Source: Coleophoma eucalyptorum (Eukaryota; Ascomycota; Leotiomycetes; Helotiales; Dermateaceae). Taken from it: a DNA stretch of 64,000 bases. The notes beneath the pieces were generated by a model, which was not told where the DNA came from, made no database searches, and saw only the letters and a list, made by a program, of their open reading frames with translations. Numbering within the stretch: the stretch's first letter is position 1; every line of letters begins with the position of its first letter. The stretch is taken from positions 279,182 to 343,181 of the forward strand of contig JALRME010000038.1 in assembly GCA_026120035.1 (NCBI GenBank). Direction: 5' to 3'. The translations under genes and the position numbers were made by a program. Positions 1-10,605 of this stretch are shown here, in pieces.

Positions 1-232
1 TCTAGCAACAGATATAAAAGGATTTGATATGTAGAGTCTTTCGGAAGAGCGCTGAGTTGTCGAGACAGCACAGGAAACTAGTAAGCCTCGATACGTTATT
101 CAACTAGGCTTTTTCCTTCGCCTACACAGCTCGCCTTTGAGATTTAGAATGGCATTTTAATTATACAAGTAGAGCCAAGCCGAACTCGCTCTGTTTTCTT
201 TATTCGCATTTCAGATCGCGAGGATAGAAAAA

Positions 233-1700
233 CTATAGAAGTTGCCTAGTAGTATCAATAATGTCTTGAAGGCATTTGGTTCTATCCACAACGCTCATCA
301 ACAGACCGTCGGGTGATAATGCAAGACCTTGGGTTCCTTCCAGCCCTATTCGGCTTGCACTGGTATCCCAAACCTCTGCACTTATTATATCGACTGTTTT
401 CTTGCAAAAGTCTGAAGCGATCATCGTGACCATCACCATATACATCGCCGACTTATCATATGTCAGCTGCGTTTTAGCATCCACCTGCACTGACGGTAGG
501 GTAGCATGGGAGCCCACTTGACACTTTGGAAGGATGACTGCCCAGTCATTCCCCCGGCGCGAAGGGGCCTGTGAGTATTTGATACAAGCTTCCATCATCT
601 GGAAGATCGAGAAATAGATCTCTGTCAGGCGGTGGTGGCATGACATGATCATCAATATGGTTCCTGTATCGACCTGAGATAATGATGGTTTTCTTGGCAC
701 ACAGGGAAAATCTCCAAGTCCTGTGTGCAAAAATAGCTGCTGGCCCTTTGTAACTACTGGCAACGCTTTTGTGCTAACTGAGTCGGTATCCTCTACTATT
801 GATGAAGTAGTACTGGTACTGCTTGTGTCAACAGAAACGGCTTTTATAATATCCAAGAAATCGCTTGTAAGACGGAAGAGTTCATCGAAAGCAAAGAGTG
901 TCTTTTCGTGGCGTTTGCGACGGCCATGTGATGTGGTGCTCACACTAGGTTCAGTTGGCATTGAGTCAGCACATGCGTGGAGGGCGATGCTAAGGGTTGC
1001 CAAACTCCTGGTGATAGATATGGGAGAAGGAATGAAATCGTCGTCATCCTCAACGATTGGATGAGTATCAGATGTATCGGGGAAAGGGGACGCATTGCGG
1101 AGTGGGAGCTGATCGAAGACATCTATAGGGCCGTACTGACTCAGAGGAGCTGTACTCCAGGTATCTCCAAAGAGACCAGTCGAGAAAGGATCTACATCTC
1201 CCAAAATGGAAGGCATAGAGTAGCAAGCATTTGGGTACATTGTTTCTACTTGATGATATCAGTTCAAATACGGTCCTAGCAAGTATGAGAGAGAGTAAGT
1301 GCCAAGATCTACCTTGTTCTCCAATGATAGCTGCATCGATATCTTGAGGAAAGAGCCACCCATCGCAGCTTCTATTGGTCATTGCAAGAGACGAGGAGGT
1401 GCTTGGCATAAGATGGGCAGCAGTTGCTGAGTGCGGCTCATGCAGACCACCCTGGCCGTTACACGGCGAAGAGCTAGGACGGGCTCTGGCTGCGCGGGCC
1501 TCAAAGCGGCATGATACATGCACCTTGAGTCTGAGACATCTTTCACAATGGGCTTCTCCTTGCTTTCGAACACACCGCAACTTTTGTGCGTGGCAACGAT
1601 TACAGGCTGAACGGACCTTTCTAGGAGGTTTCTTCCCTTCCAATCTTGTTTGGATTCCTGCGGGAGCCGAAGCTGTAGACGGGGTCACGGAGCTATCCAT
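233..1700 (-). CDS. AflR-like Zn2Cys6 transcription factor
   Basis: Two exons, 1700-1313 and 1245-233, with a 67-bp intron, give 466 residues. The N-terminus carries a Zn2Cys6 binuclear cluster with Cys33, 36, 43, 52, 55 and 64 (spacing C-x2-C-x6-C-x8-C-x2-C-x8-C), preceded by a basic stretch (KKPPRKVR). After a Ser-rich linker the C-terminal half has the Cys/His-containing helical region of AflR-type regulators (for example CHHRLTEIYFSIFQ). The splice is supported because exon 1 ends one base into a codon and exon 2 completes it without a stop. Such proteins are nuclear DNA-binding regulators of secondary-metabolite or catabolic clusters and bind CGG-type triplets. The gene is divergent from an SDR-like gene 258 bp away, which suggests that it regulates this neighbour and the P450 beyond it. 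The target pathway is unknown. Confidence 0.88.
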
Positions 1701-1958
1701 ATCGAATGAGACCAGAACGATGAAATATTTCAGGACAAAGGTCTCGGGTTTGACAATAGGGATGCTGGAGCCAGGTTCATTTGAAATTGGACAAGATTGG
1801 TAAGAATCAAAGTAGGGTCGGCGTTTTCATCTATGCACGTTCGGCGGTTTACACGTGACTTCGGTACGGATCTAAGGTACTTATATATACATTCAGTTAC
1901 TATGTGTGTAAGGTATTTACTTTACAGCTCTCTTTTTGAAGCATCACTGATTGTGACA
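1701..1958. promoter_or_regulatory. shared divergent promoter of regulator and SDR-like gene
   Basis: This 258-bp gap separates the starts of the Zn2Cys6 regulator (-) and the SDR-like gene (+). It holds a CACGTG E-box palindrome at 1852-1857 and several CGG triplets close together (CGGCGG at 1843-1848, CGG-N2-CGG at 1862-1869). Zn2Cys6 proteins typically contact CGG triplets, so autoregulation and co-regulation of the pair is a reasonable inference. A short TATA-like run (tatatata) lies near 1882. Confidence 0.45.
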
Positions 1959-3021
1959 ATGGTGTCTCTCTCTGCCGTCCTGTCTTCCAATTCCCTCATT
2001 CCGTCCACACTCCCACGCGGCCTCGTCGCGGTTTTTGTAGGAGGTACCAGCGGTATTGGTGAAATAACTCTCAAGAAATTCGCAAAACTTTCCCTTCAAC
2101 CTCACATTTACATCATAGGTCGTTCTCAAGAAGCTGGTGAGCGTATTGAGGCCGAGTGCCGGCTACTGAATCCAGAAGGCGAATACATCTTCATCAGAGC
2201 GGACGTGAGCTTGATCCGCGTTGTAGACGAGCTGTGCGAGGAAATCAAGGCAAAAGAGAAAGACTTGAATATTTTGTTCCTTAGTGCGGGACTTCCGCTT
2301 CTCGATCGTAGAGGTATGCGTCTCTTCTAAATTGCCCTTGTTACTTGTCTGAGCTGGAACAGAAACTCCCGAACACCTTCATCTACTAGCTTCGCTCAAT
2401 TACTACTCTCGCTTACGCTTCATCACCAATCTCCTCCCTCTTCTGCAACGAGCTTCTGTTCTCCGCCGTGTCGTCACTATTGCTGGAGGGGGCTTAGAAG
2501 GCCCGCTGGACCCGTCCGATCTCCCCGCACTCCATGTGCCCCTACGCATGCTGCGTGGTCACCTTGCTACGCTTGTAACTCTGGGCCTTGAGGCCGTGGC
2601 AGCGAAGGCTCCTGAGGTCAGTTTCGTGCACGACTATCCTAGCGTGGTCAACACTCCATCGGCTCACCGTGTGGAAGGATTCATTGGCGTGTTGGCTAGG
2701 GCCTACATATATTTACTGGGCCGCTGGGTGTGCGTACCCATTGAAGAGAGCGGGGAGAGGCATTTGTATCTAGCGACAAGTGCTAGATACCCGCCTAATA
2801 AGGGTGAGAGTGCCCGTGGATTTTCTGTGCCGCTGGGGCTTGGAGTTGATGTGGCTCGAGGTACGACTGGTGTAGTTGCGAGTGGTGTTTACTCAGTTAC
2901 ATGGGATGGTGAGAGTCTGTCCCCTGCAGCGGAGAAGGTGTTGGCGGATTTACGGGAGACAAGAATGGTTGAGGAGATCTGGCGGCACACAGAGAAGGAG
3001 TTCAAACGGATTACCGAATAA
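1959..3021 (+). CDS. short-chain dehydrogenase/reductase-like protein lacking YxxxK
   Basis: Exons 1959-2313 and 2363-3021 (49-bp intron, GTATGC...ACAG) give 337 residues. The N-terminal Rossmann motif GGTSGIG for NAD(P) binding is present, followed by the ADVS and LFLSAG segments typical of SDR folds. The usual catalytic Tyr-x-x-x-Lys is not found: the expected position, just before the conserved FVHDYP segment, reads GHLATLVTLGLE. Fungal SDR-like proteins of secondary-metabolite clusters share this divergence, so the protein may bind cofactor without classical reductase chemistry. It lies head to head with an AflR-like regulator and tail to tail with a P450. The ATG at 1959 is chosen because the upstream in-frame ATGs would add a sequence with no SDR character. 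Confidence 0.82.
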
Positions 3022-3514
3022 AATGACTCGATTCATAGAAGTATCTTGTATTATATTGATAAATGAAATGTCGATCCCGTATAGCCATAAAACTACCCCA
3101 AAGCTTGGATCTCGAAACTGAAGCCACGTTCCAAAAGGCATTAACGTTGGAGATGAAATGCAGCACAAATCATACTGGATTCATATGAAGAAATTTCTCT
3201 CCAATCCTCGGGCGCATATTGTGAAATGCTCCTTCTCAAGCAACTCAATACTTGCCTAACTGTCTGCTCGCTTAACGAGTAAATGCTGGGTTATGGAGCG
3301 AAGCACCGCTCTTGATCTTTGAAATAGACTGGCCAGGAGCTTTGGCCCTGGAGACGTGTAGTTTCGACAATGCAGGAATGAGATGTCATATCGTTGATTG
3401 TAATTAGGCAGGGAATCAATCCCAAACCTTCAGTCCGCAAGATATCACTGGCTACCTCGAGAATTATTCCGCAATCTCATCCTCACTGAATCACAAAATA
3501 ATCAGCCTTTCTTA
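3022..3514. other. convergent 3' intergenic region
   Basis: This is the spacer between the stop codons of the SDR-like gene and the P450. It presumably holds both 3' UTRs and polyadenylation sites. I see no further gene or repeat. Confidence 0.6.
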
Positions 3515-5110
3515 TCATTTGGCATCTCCAAGAACCTCTTGCCCCTCTTTTGTCCTCTCTGAGACCCGGACTCTAAAATCCAAAACCTTCACAAACCATC
3601 TATTCTTCGTCGCCCACACCCCGTCCGGCATCTCCTCAGCAGCAAGGCGAAAGTCGAACCTGCTCACCACAAACGGCACCAACTTGCTCATCTCAAGCAA
3701 GCTAACGTTCTTCCCAAAGCACGTGCGACTGCCCAAGCCAAACGACAAGAAATACTTCTCGACCTCGGCCGTCCGACCTTGCTCTTCGAATTCGATCCAG
3801 CGCTCAGGACGCCACGACGAGGCGTCGGGTCCGTAGACACTGGTGTTCTGATGTGCCACCCACGCATTGATCCCGACGGTGCTGCCGCCGGGGAAGAAAT
3901 GTCCAGAGATGTGCGCGCCAGTAGCGGGCACGATGCGTTGAAGGCCTAGGCCGGTTGCAGGATGGATGCGGAGGCCTTCCTTGATGACTGCTTGGAGATA
4001 TGGAAGGCTTTGCGCTTCCCTAAATGTGATTGGATCCGATATGTTGCCGGCGGCGTAGGCGGTATCGATTTCATGCTGCAGCTTAAGCATCGTTTGCGGA
4101 TGTTGGATTAAGTGGTAGAAAATGCTGGAGAGTGAGATGGCGGTCGTGTCTGAGCCAGCGGCGACGTTCGACTGGCACATCGTCATTATATCCAGGCGCG
4201 TCATCTTCGCTGAATCGGTTTCGTGGGTGTTCAGAAGCTTGGTCATGATATCCGGCGGTCCATCTGTGCTGCTACTTTTGGGATCCTTGAGCTCACTCTG
4301 TCGCTTGGCTATTTGATTTTTGGTATACTCGAGCACGTAGCCGTATCCACCCGTCTTTGGCAGCCAGGGAAAGACGATCTTATGGACCGTCGGGAATATG
4401 CCCATGAAGGTACTATACGCACCACGAGTATCGATGGCTTGGAAAACACCACTTTTGTCCTCGCCCATGTCTAGGAAGCCGAAGCGGTTGGCGAAGGTGA
4501 TATCCCCGATGACGTCAAATGCATAGCACTGTAACCAATGCGCCAAATCGAATGACTTGCCCAGCTTGGCCAGCTCACTGAACCGCTGTGCGATCAAGTC
4601 CATGCAATCGTTCACTAGGCTTTCATAACCAACCATGGAACTCATCGTGTACGAGGTTGCAAACTTCCTGCGCTGGAATGCATGACGGTGTGGATCGCGG
4701 TCTGAAAATAGATTGGCCATGTTGGGGTTTGGTGGCATCCATGCTGAATACCAAGGGGCCTATGCAAGTCAACATCAGTTCATTGCTCATAGGTGATAAG
4801 ATGATGCCTTTAGGAAATTGGTTCCATGACCATATATAATCTTGGCCGCCTCAGGGTCCTCGATGGAGTATTCATTTGGGGCGATCCTGACAACAGAGCC
4901 GTATTTCTTATGTAAAGTTATATCTGTGATCTCATACGAGCCCTTATAAACTTCGAGGAGATACCAGAGACGTGAGAAGCGAGCCAAGAATGGACCTGGG
5001 ATATCTCGGAGAGGATCGAGGAGTACTGGAAGGATGTAGTATGCCAGGAGGAGTCCAACAGCCACAGGAACCAAGATTCCAGTCGAAATATTCAGAGTGG
5101 TGGAGAGCAT
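3515..5110 (-). CDS. cytochrome P450, E-class (pisatin-demethylase-like)
   Basis: Exons 5110-4808 and 4759-3515 give 515 residues. The N-terminus has a hydrophobic anchor (about residues 5-30) and then a Pro-rich hinge (DIPGP). The oxygen-activation motif AGSDTT is at 302-307, the K-helix ExxR (EGLR) at 362-365, the PERW motif follows, and the haem loop FGLGSRTCFG has its ligand Cys448. All hallmark residues are intact, so an active ER-bound monooxygenase is predicted. The substrate cannot be read from sequence; the overall pattern resembles pisatin-demethylase-type and related fungal P450s. The intron between exons has a GC donor (AAG|GCATCA) and a TAG acceptor, 48 bp, which is the only junction I found that restores the conserved FLK-APWYS reading. 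Its position beside the SDR and the Zn2Cys6 regulator suggests a small metabolic cluster. Confidence 0.9.
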
Positions 5111-5977
5111 GACTGACTAATGCACCGTATTTGTGTAACCAGAGAGATTTGAAAGCTGTGGCGGCTGTGCGGTTACAATTCCACAGAGAGAGAGGGAAAG
5201 AAGATCAATATATATATATATATATATATATGTAAGCTGTATGTTACTGCTCGCATCGTACAGGGTTTTACATAGAGTGTAGTGGTTATACAAGAGATCA
5301 GCAGCCGTCTTTACCGACTTGGGGGATTGTCATATGCTCTGGTCATGTATCGACTTGTGCAAATGGCGGAGGAAGCTCGGAAATGTGGGCGGCAATTCAC
5401 TTCCCCGCATTATAGATAGTGTCTATGCCCAAAGAAGTTCGGGGTGATTGAGGACGACTTTACTGCAGCGGAAGGTCCGTGGGTGCCAGAGTATGGCAGT
5501 TGGCTGCGGCATCTTAGCCAATCCTCTTAAGTTGAATGCTAAGCGGCAGTTAGATGATGGTTCAGAGAAGAGTCTCGGTAGGGGATTGCTGGCAATGAGG
5601 GCAGAATCGCCATAATAGCCGATGGGCCTCGGAGCGCTTAGGAGTCCGAGTAGAGAAGGCTAGCTCAACGATCGTTTAGTAAACTCAATGCATAATGATC
5701 AAGCTACAAAGTATCAATTCCATTCTTATCCACAATGAGGATCAATACACAATGTAATTTTTAGAACCGTCTGGCTCAATTCTGCATCCGTTATCCATCG
5801 ATGCGACCTCTGGGAATCGTACACGAGAAAAATGCCCTCCATTTGAGCAATGATGTACAAAAAGCAAGGAAAAGTTAAGCAAAGTAATAGAAGAAATGAA
5901 AGCTGTGTCATGTATCCATAACAGTCATTCTGTCATTAACAGGTCGTAGTAGTAAACTTGTACGTTCAAGATGTGGC
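5111..5977. other. intergenic region with P450 promoter
   Basis: The promoter side of the P450 includes an (AT)12 tract. The remainder holds the 3' flank of the NTF2-like gene. No further ORF or RNA gene is convincing. Confidence 0.55.
5208..5231. repeat. (AT)12 microsatellite
   Basis: An uninterrupted run of alternating A and T about 100 bp upstream of the P450 start codon, probably in its promoter or 5' UTR. Length variation here could affect expression. Confidence 0.95.
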
Positions 5978-7776
5978 CTAGAAGTCCCAGAAGTCGTTGG
6001 TAGGCTGGTTGCGTTGCGCTTTGCCCGTGCGATAGACAGGTTGTTCCTCGCCCTCGCTTTCATCTCCGAAACCCCAGCTTCGTCCGGTTCCCTTTCTGCC
6101 ACCCATGCCATCCCCACCTATGTTAATTCCCTTTTGCTTAGGGCTGGCATTGGCCGCAGCACCCTTTCGGCTACCCATTCCATCACCAGCAATGTTGATG
6201 CCTTTGGTAACTTCAGAGAGAGGTCCTTTGGTGTTGGCAGTCGTTGGGCGGGAAGGGTTTGTAGACTCGGAGAAGTTTTCCTTTTGGTTTGGTGATTCGT
6301 CATATGACGCCCAGTTTGAGTCCATCATCTTCACGGCCTTGGCACGATCCTGTGCGAGAGGTGCTGCCTGTGGCAAGTCGGTAGGGTTGTCATCAGTCAT
6401 AGTGAAGTGAGGATCAAAGTCCTTACGCCTATCCTTGACATTAGCAAGGCCATTGGTCTTGTTTGATACAGGAGCTGGTGCTTCAGCGGTCTCCTCGTCG
6501 CCGTACAGGTTGTTCTTATACAGTCCGAGGCCTGTGTTCTGGCCAGCACCTCGAGGACGTCCAATGATTCGAGGTTCTTCTGGCATCGCATCATCTTCAA
6601 AGTCAAAGTGAGTCTGAGCATCCTTGCGAGGCTTATCGGCCTTCTTGACCTTCACCGGGCTATCAACGACCTCATCATCGCTGTTACCCCAATTTCGAAC
6701 CTCGGCAGGGCGGTTGTTTAGAACTCTGGTAGGGACAGCCTTTGCTGGAGTGTTAAAGTCCTCGAAATCCCACTGGCTGGAGTGTTTGCTCTTTGTCGAC
6801 TTGGTGATAGGCTTTGAGTCCGGGGCATCTTCGCCCTCACCAAAATCAAAGTGCTGGAACTTGGTAGGGTTGGGACGGTAGAATCGCTCGTTAGACTTGG
6901 CAGGGGATGGTGAGATAGGAGTGTTCTCAGTGTCGAAAAGGCGAGATGGCAGATAGTTCTGCATGTGCTCTGGCTTTTCTGAGGTATTCGAAGAAGTTGC
7001 CCGTGCACGATTAGATGCTTGTGGGGAAGCGATATCGCCTTCGTGGGAGCCAAGAAGATCAGACAGATCGCGCTGGGTGGGCTTGACTGAGGCTCGTGGC
7101 GCAACGACAGCTGGAAGGGATAAATCTTCATGGTCCTCCCGTGGAGCAAACAGCGAGAGTGACGCGTGAGGATCGCGGGTGATGTTTTGCGAGTTCTCTC
7201 TCGAGTTCACTGGGCGCTCCTCCTTCCCAGCGCCAGCTACAGACTTTCCACCGGATGCAACAATTGATGAAATCAACTTGATCTGGTCCTTGCCATCCCG
7301 AATAGGCCAGTTTCTACCACTCTTGCCAATAACGTCAATCAACTTGAGCAGCGAGCCCTGGTCCCAGCTCTGTCGGATTTGCTGGATCTTGCCTGCGGCG
7401 TCGAATTGGACAATGTGGATCTACCATGGTTAGCATAGCACCGAACATGCACGATAGTGCCACGTACAATTGGGAAGGTGACGACGCGATCGGCGAGGAA
7501 GTTGTCATCGAGTCCGGGAAGGTAGGATGAGCCACTCGTGAGGAACTCCATTGTGGTGTGAACCTCAGCAGCAATTGAGTTTGGACCCTCAACGACGTCC
7601 AGGAACATCTCCTCAGTCTTCTTGAGCTGATGGCTTTGAGCGCCAAGGTGCTTGACGATCTGCGCAGAGCCGTTCAAGGTAACCAGCGTGGTAATGTAAT
7701 TAAGAGATGCATCCTCGGCGAGTAAGGCCGCGCTGGGAGCAGCTAGGAACTGCTTGTATACACCTTGAAGCGCCAT
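5978..7776 (-). CDS. NTF2-like domain protein with long disordered tail
   Basis: Exons 7776-7468 and 7420-5978 (47-bp intron, GTACGT...GTAG) give 583 residues. Residues 1 to about 150 look like an NTF2/SnoaL-like alpha+beta fold: helical start, then strands ending in IHIVQFDAAGKIQQIRQSWDQ. The remaining 430 residues are Ser/Pro/Asn/charge-rich and probably disordered. Repeated short modules occur in this tail: aromatic-acidic phrases such as HFDFGEGED, WDFEDF and HFDFEDD, and two copies of GINI-x-GDGMG-x-RKG near the C-terminus. The stop follows a NDFWDF end. Such repeats look like docking motifs, but I do not recognise a named function. NTF2-like domains often act as dimerisation or ligand-binding modules. 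The gene is well supported by codon phase over both exons. Confidence 0.83.
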
Positions 7777-9435
7777 TGATTCTGCGTGCCGTGGTTGACT
7801 GCGCTGCGAGGTGGTGGAAATCGCAAGTCGGCCTCAAAAAAGGGGAAGCTTGTTGTTATTGTTGTTGTCAAGGTCCAGGTGCCTAATACTTAGCAGCCGG
7901 CTTCCGGAAGTGAACGCGACAATGGGCTGGAGGAATGCGCGACGAAACGAGCGAAATCGAGGGCTTGGTTGGGGATGAGGATACAGTGTAAGACAGCGAA
8001 CGGAAGAGGAGCAGAAGGTTGTCTTTTCTTGCACTGGCGCATGAAGAAGGAAATGCAGTGTGGGGTTTGTTGATTCGGAATGTAAATAAAATTACGGGAT
8101 GGCTAGCCCAAAGGGGTCGCACGGTGATGGCATGGGCGATGGGGGATGGCGATAGGCGATAGGCTGCCACCACTTGTGCTGTCAGTTGAGCGAGCCAGGC
8201 CGGCCGGGCAGGGAGCAGGGGGCGTGTTTCAGAAGGCCAGGTCGGGCGTGGTTGGTGCTCTGGCGGCGCGGAGGAACGAACTGCGGAGGAAGGATAGCTT
8301 GATAGGTAGGGTAGTTAGTGTCGCTCGTGTAGCTCGTGTAGTTCCCTTCGGGCGCACGTGGAGGAGCAGCAGAGAGTTCAGTCCAAAGCTGTCGTCCAGT
8401 GTTTCCAGTCCATTCCAGCCAGTCCCGTTCCCAGCAGCCAGAGCTGGAGCGAGCTTAATTGCTATAGCCAGGCACCTGTCGGCCTATGGTAAGGTACTCA
8501 GGTACTTGCGGTGATACTGTACCTCCCGATTACGCTAAGAGAATACTTCCTAAACTCAACCTCACATGCCTCGCCTTCTGACACCACCACCACCACCTCG
8601 TCCACCACCACTAACCGCTCACTGCTCACCGCTCGGCAACAAAACGCCATCACTGCTGCGAACGGCGGTCCACTGCATGTAGCTAGGTAGCTAGGTGGTG
8701 AGGTGCCATCCCCATCCCAGAACGGTTTTGCTTGCTGAAGGTAAGGGCCACGCCGAAAGCGAACGAGGGCGAGGGCGAGAGGGTGATCCCTCGATGAACA
8801 TCAGACAGTGTCGTCTGATATACAGCAAACCGTTGTCATATCAGGTCGCCAGCCGTGCGGTTGAAGTGAAGCAGTGAGCTGAACAACCACCACGCTAGTG
8901 TTTCGGCTTACTATCATCCCACTGCGTCGGTCAGTCAGCAGAGAGACACGGCGGAGACACACACACACACACACGCACGCATAGAGTCAGAGTGAGAGAG
9001 CGTGAGAGAGTGAGAGTGAGAGGCTGTCCAAAATCCCCAAATTTCTTCCCCGCCCTCACCGTATCCTGCACCCGCGAGGCTGAACATTCCATTCCACTCC
9101 CATTACCACGAATGACGTTCGGCCCTTACTATTGCCACTATTGTACCTCGCTGCTCCCTTCCCCTCCTGCCTTCTTCCGTTCTCAACCTCCTTCGCGCAA
9201 CTTTTAATCGAGGCCTTCTTGAGCTCAACCCTTGTGAGGAATGACTCGGCCCATTACCTGCTCCCACTTGTCCTCGTCCTTCAAGTCCATTCATTTTATG
9301 AGTCGGTGATCACATGCAGGTACCCTCTCTCAACGCACTTCTCCGTGTGTGCCACGACCTTCAATAAATTACTTCGAGAGCTCCCCTGCGCTGTGTCTTG
9401 CCAGCCTGTCTATTCTTCTGTCAATCACCGTCACT
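7777..9435. other. long GC-variable intergenic region
   Basis: About 1.65 kb holding the upstream regions of the NTF2-like gene (-) and the HeLo-RA gene (+). It contains a CA-rich run (8958-8978) followed by GAGAGT-rich sequence, and CT-rich stretches near 9160-9200 typical of fungal 5' UTRs. Open frames on both strands here overlap each other and look like chance. Confidence 0.5.
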
Positions 9436-10605
9436 ATGGCCTTTTGCCAGCTCCTCTCGCGCTGCATCGACAGCTTCGACACACCTCTCACCGCTCACAG
9501 CTTCAGCATGGAGTATGAGCACCTCTGCAACGAGCTGGCGCTGCAATGGGCTCGGCTTCAGGTTTGGCAAGATGCTGTAAGCCACCCATGTCTCCAGTTG
9601 AATCCCTCCACTAAACCTCCACAGGCTGGCTTGACGGTCACTGGATCTGATGGTCTTCGATGTTCCCTGCTCTCCAGACCGGGGATTGGACCAACCATCA
9701 CCCAAACTATCCAGCTAATGCTCAGTCTTATCACGGAGATCGAGTTTCTTCGCATCAAGTATCAGCCTAAGCAGGCAGCGAAATCGCTCTCGGTCCAGAA
9801 CCATGACCACTACGCGGATTCCAAGTTCCCAACTACTACTCTTCAAAACCACCTAGAATTCTATGAGAGTGTCAAGCGTACGCAGAAGCAGACTTCCTTC
9901 ATCGCCAAGGCCAAGTGGGCATTGCGAGACCAAAAGCGATTCAGATTGAAGTTAGTTACACTGAAGAGTTATGTGGATAGCTTGGAAAGTATCCTTGGAG
10001 CTACATGCTTTCAAGAACAGTACTCTACGCCTGCGCCTTACGCCGATACTGAACGTCTCCCTTCCTACTACGCTGCTACGAGCAACCAATTGTTTGCTGC
10101 AAACTCCCCACCATCTTCTCTTCCATATACCCTTCCCCGGTACATTCTCAACCCAACGAGAGCGACTCGACGCTATGGCTGCATCTTCCCACAAAACTTT
10201 GATATTCCCGATTATTGCTATGCTCGAGCAACACCATGGGCAAACACTCAGCGTGGTCCCCCACTGAGTACTTTTAACTCATCAACCTCCGTCGAGATTT
10301 TCAAGTCCTTCCGAGTTTCCATGCACAACACTACGGCGGATATTCTTCCTCGCTGTTTCCTAAAGTACGGCATCCAGACGACGTCGAATGATTATGCTTT
10401 GTACATTGTCTGCGGAGATAAAGAGAGATGCTTGGCTATGGAGGAGAAACCTTTACGGGTTTACAAGACATTGACCAAGGAGGGCAAGTCACCCATCTTC
10501 ATGCTACGAAAGGTGTCGAATCAGGAGGAGGAAGCTAAGCGAAGCTTTGTCACTGCTCAAACCATAAACTCTGCGTCTTGCAGCAAGGAGGGCGAAGACA
10601 ACTAG
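9436..10605 (+). CDS. HeLo (HET-S-like) domain fused to Ste50-like Ras-association domain
   Basis: Exons 9436-9576 and 9625-10605 give 373 residues. Residues 1-171 match the HeLo/prion-inhibition fold of HET-S: helix with LLSRCIDSFD, then ARLQVWQDA, a long middle helix, and the diagnostic QKQTS...KWAL segment around 134-147. A Pro/Ser/Tyr-rich linker follows. Residues 269-344 form a Ras-association domain close to that of the MAPK adaptor Ste50, including DYALYIV, GDKERCL, EEKPL, KEGKSPIFMLRK. A 48-bp intron (9577-9624; GTAAGC donor, CACTAAAC branch, ACAG acceptor) is a multiple of three and leaves no stop when unspliced, so simple ORF calling would keep 16 spurious residues. An in-frame ATG at 9349 would add 29 hydrophobic residues; I prefer 9436. 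HeLo domains can form membrane-active cell-death oligomers, while RA domains bind Ras-type GTPases. The combined role is inference. Confidence 0.85.
   Translation: MAFCQLLSRCIDSFDTPLTAHSFSMEYEHLCNELALQWARLQVWQDAVSHPCLQLNPSTKPPQAGLTVTGSDGLRCSLLSRPGIGPTITQTIQLMLSLITEIEFLRIKYQPKQAAKSLSVQNHDHYADSKFPTTTLQNHLEFYESVKRTQKQTSFIAKAKWALRDQKRFRLKLVTLKSYVDSLESILGATCFQEQYSTPAPYADTERLPSYYAATSNQLFAANSPPSSLPYTLPRYILNPTRATRRYGCIFPQNFDIPDYCYARATPWANTQRGPPLSTFNSSTSVEIFKSFRVSMHNTTADILPRCFLKYGIQTTSNDYALYIVCGDKERCLAMEEKPLRVYKTLTKEGKSPIFMLRKVSNQEEEAKRSFVTAQTINSASCSKEGEDN

Noticed and set aside
8146..8514. 122-residue plus-strand open frame
   Set aside because: Biased Arg/Ala/Ser composition in GC-rich promoter DNA, no domain, and it lies in the upstream region shared by two well-supported genes.
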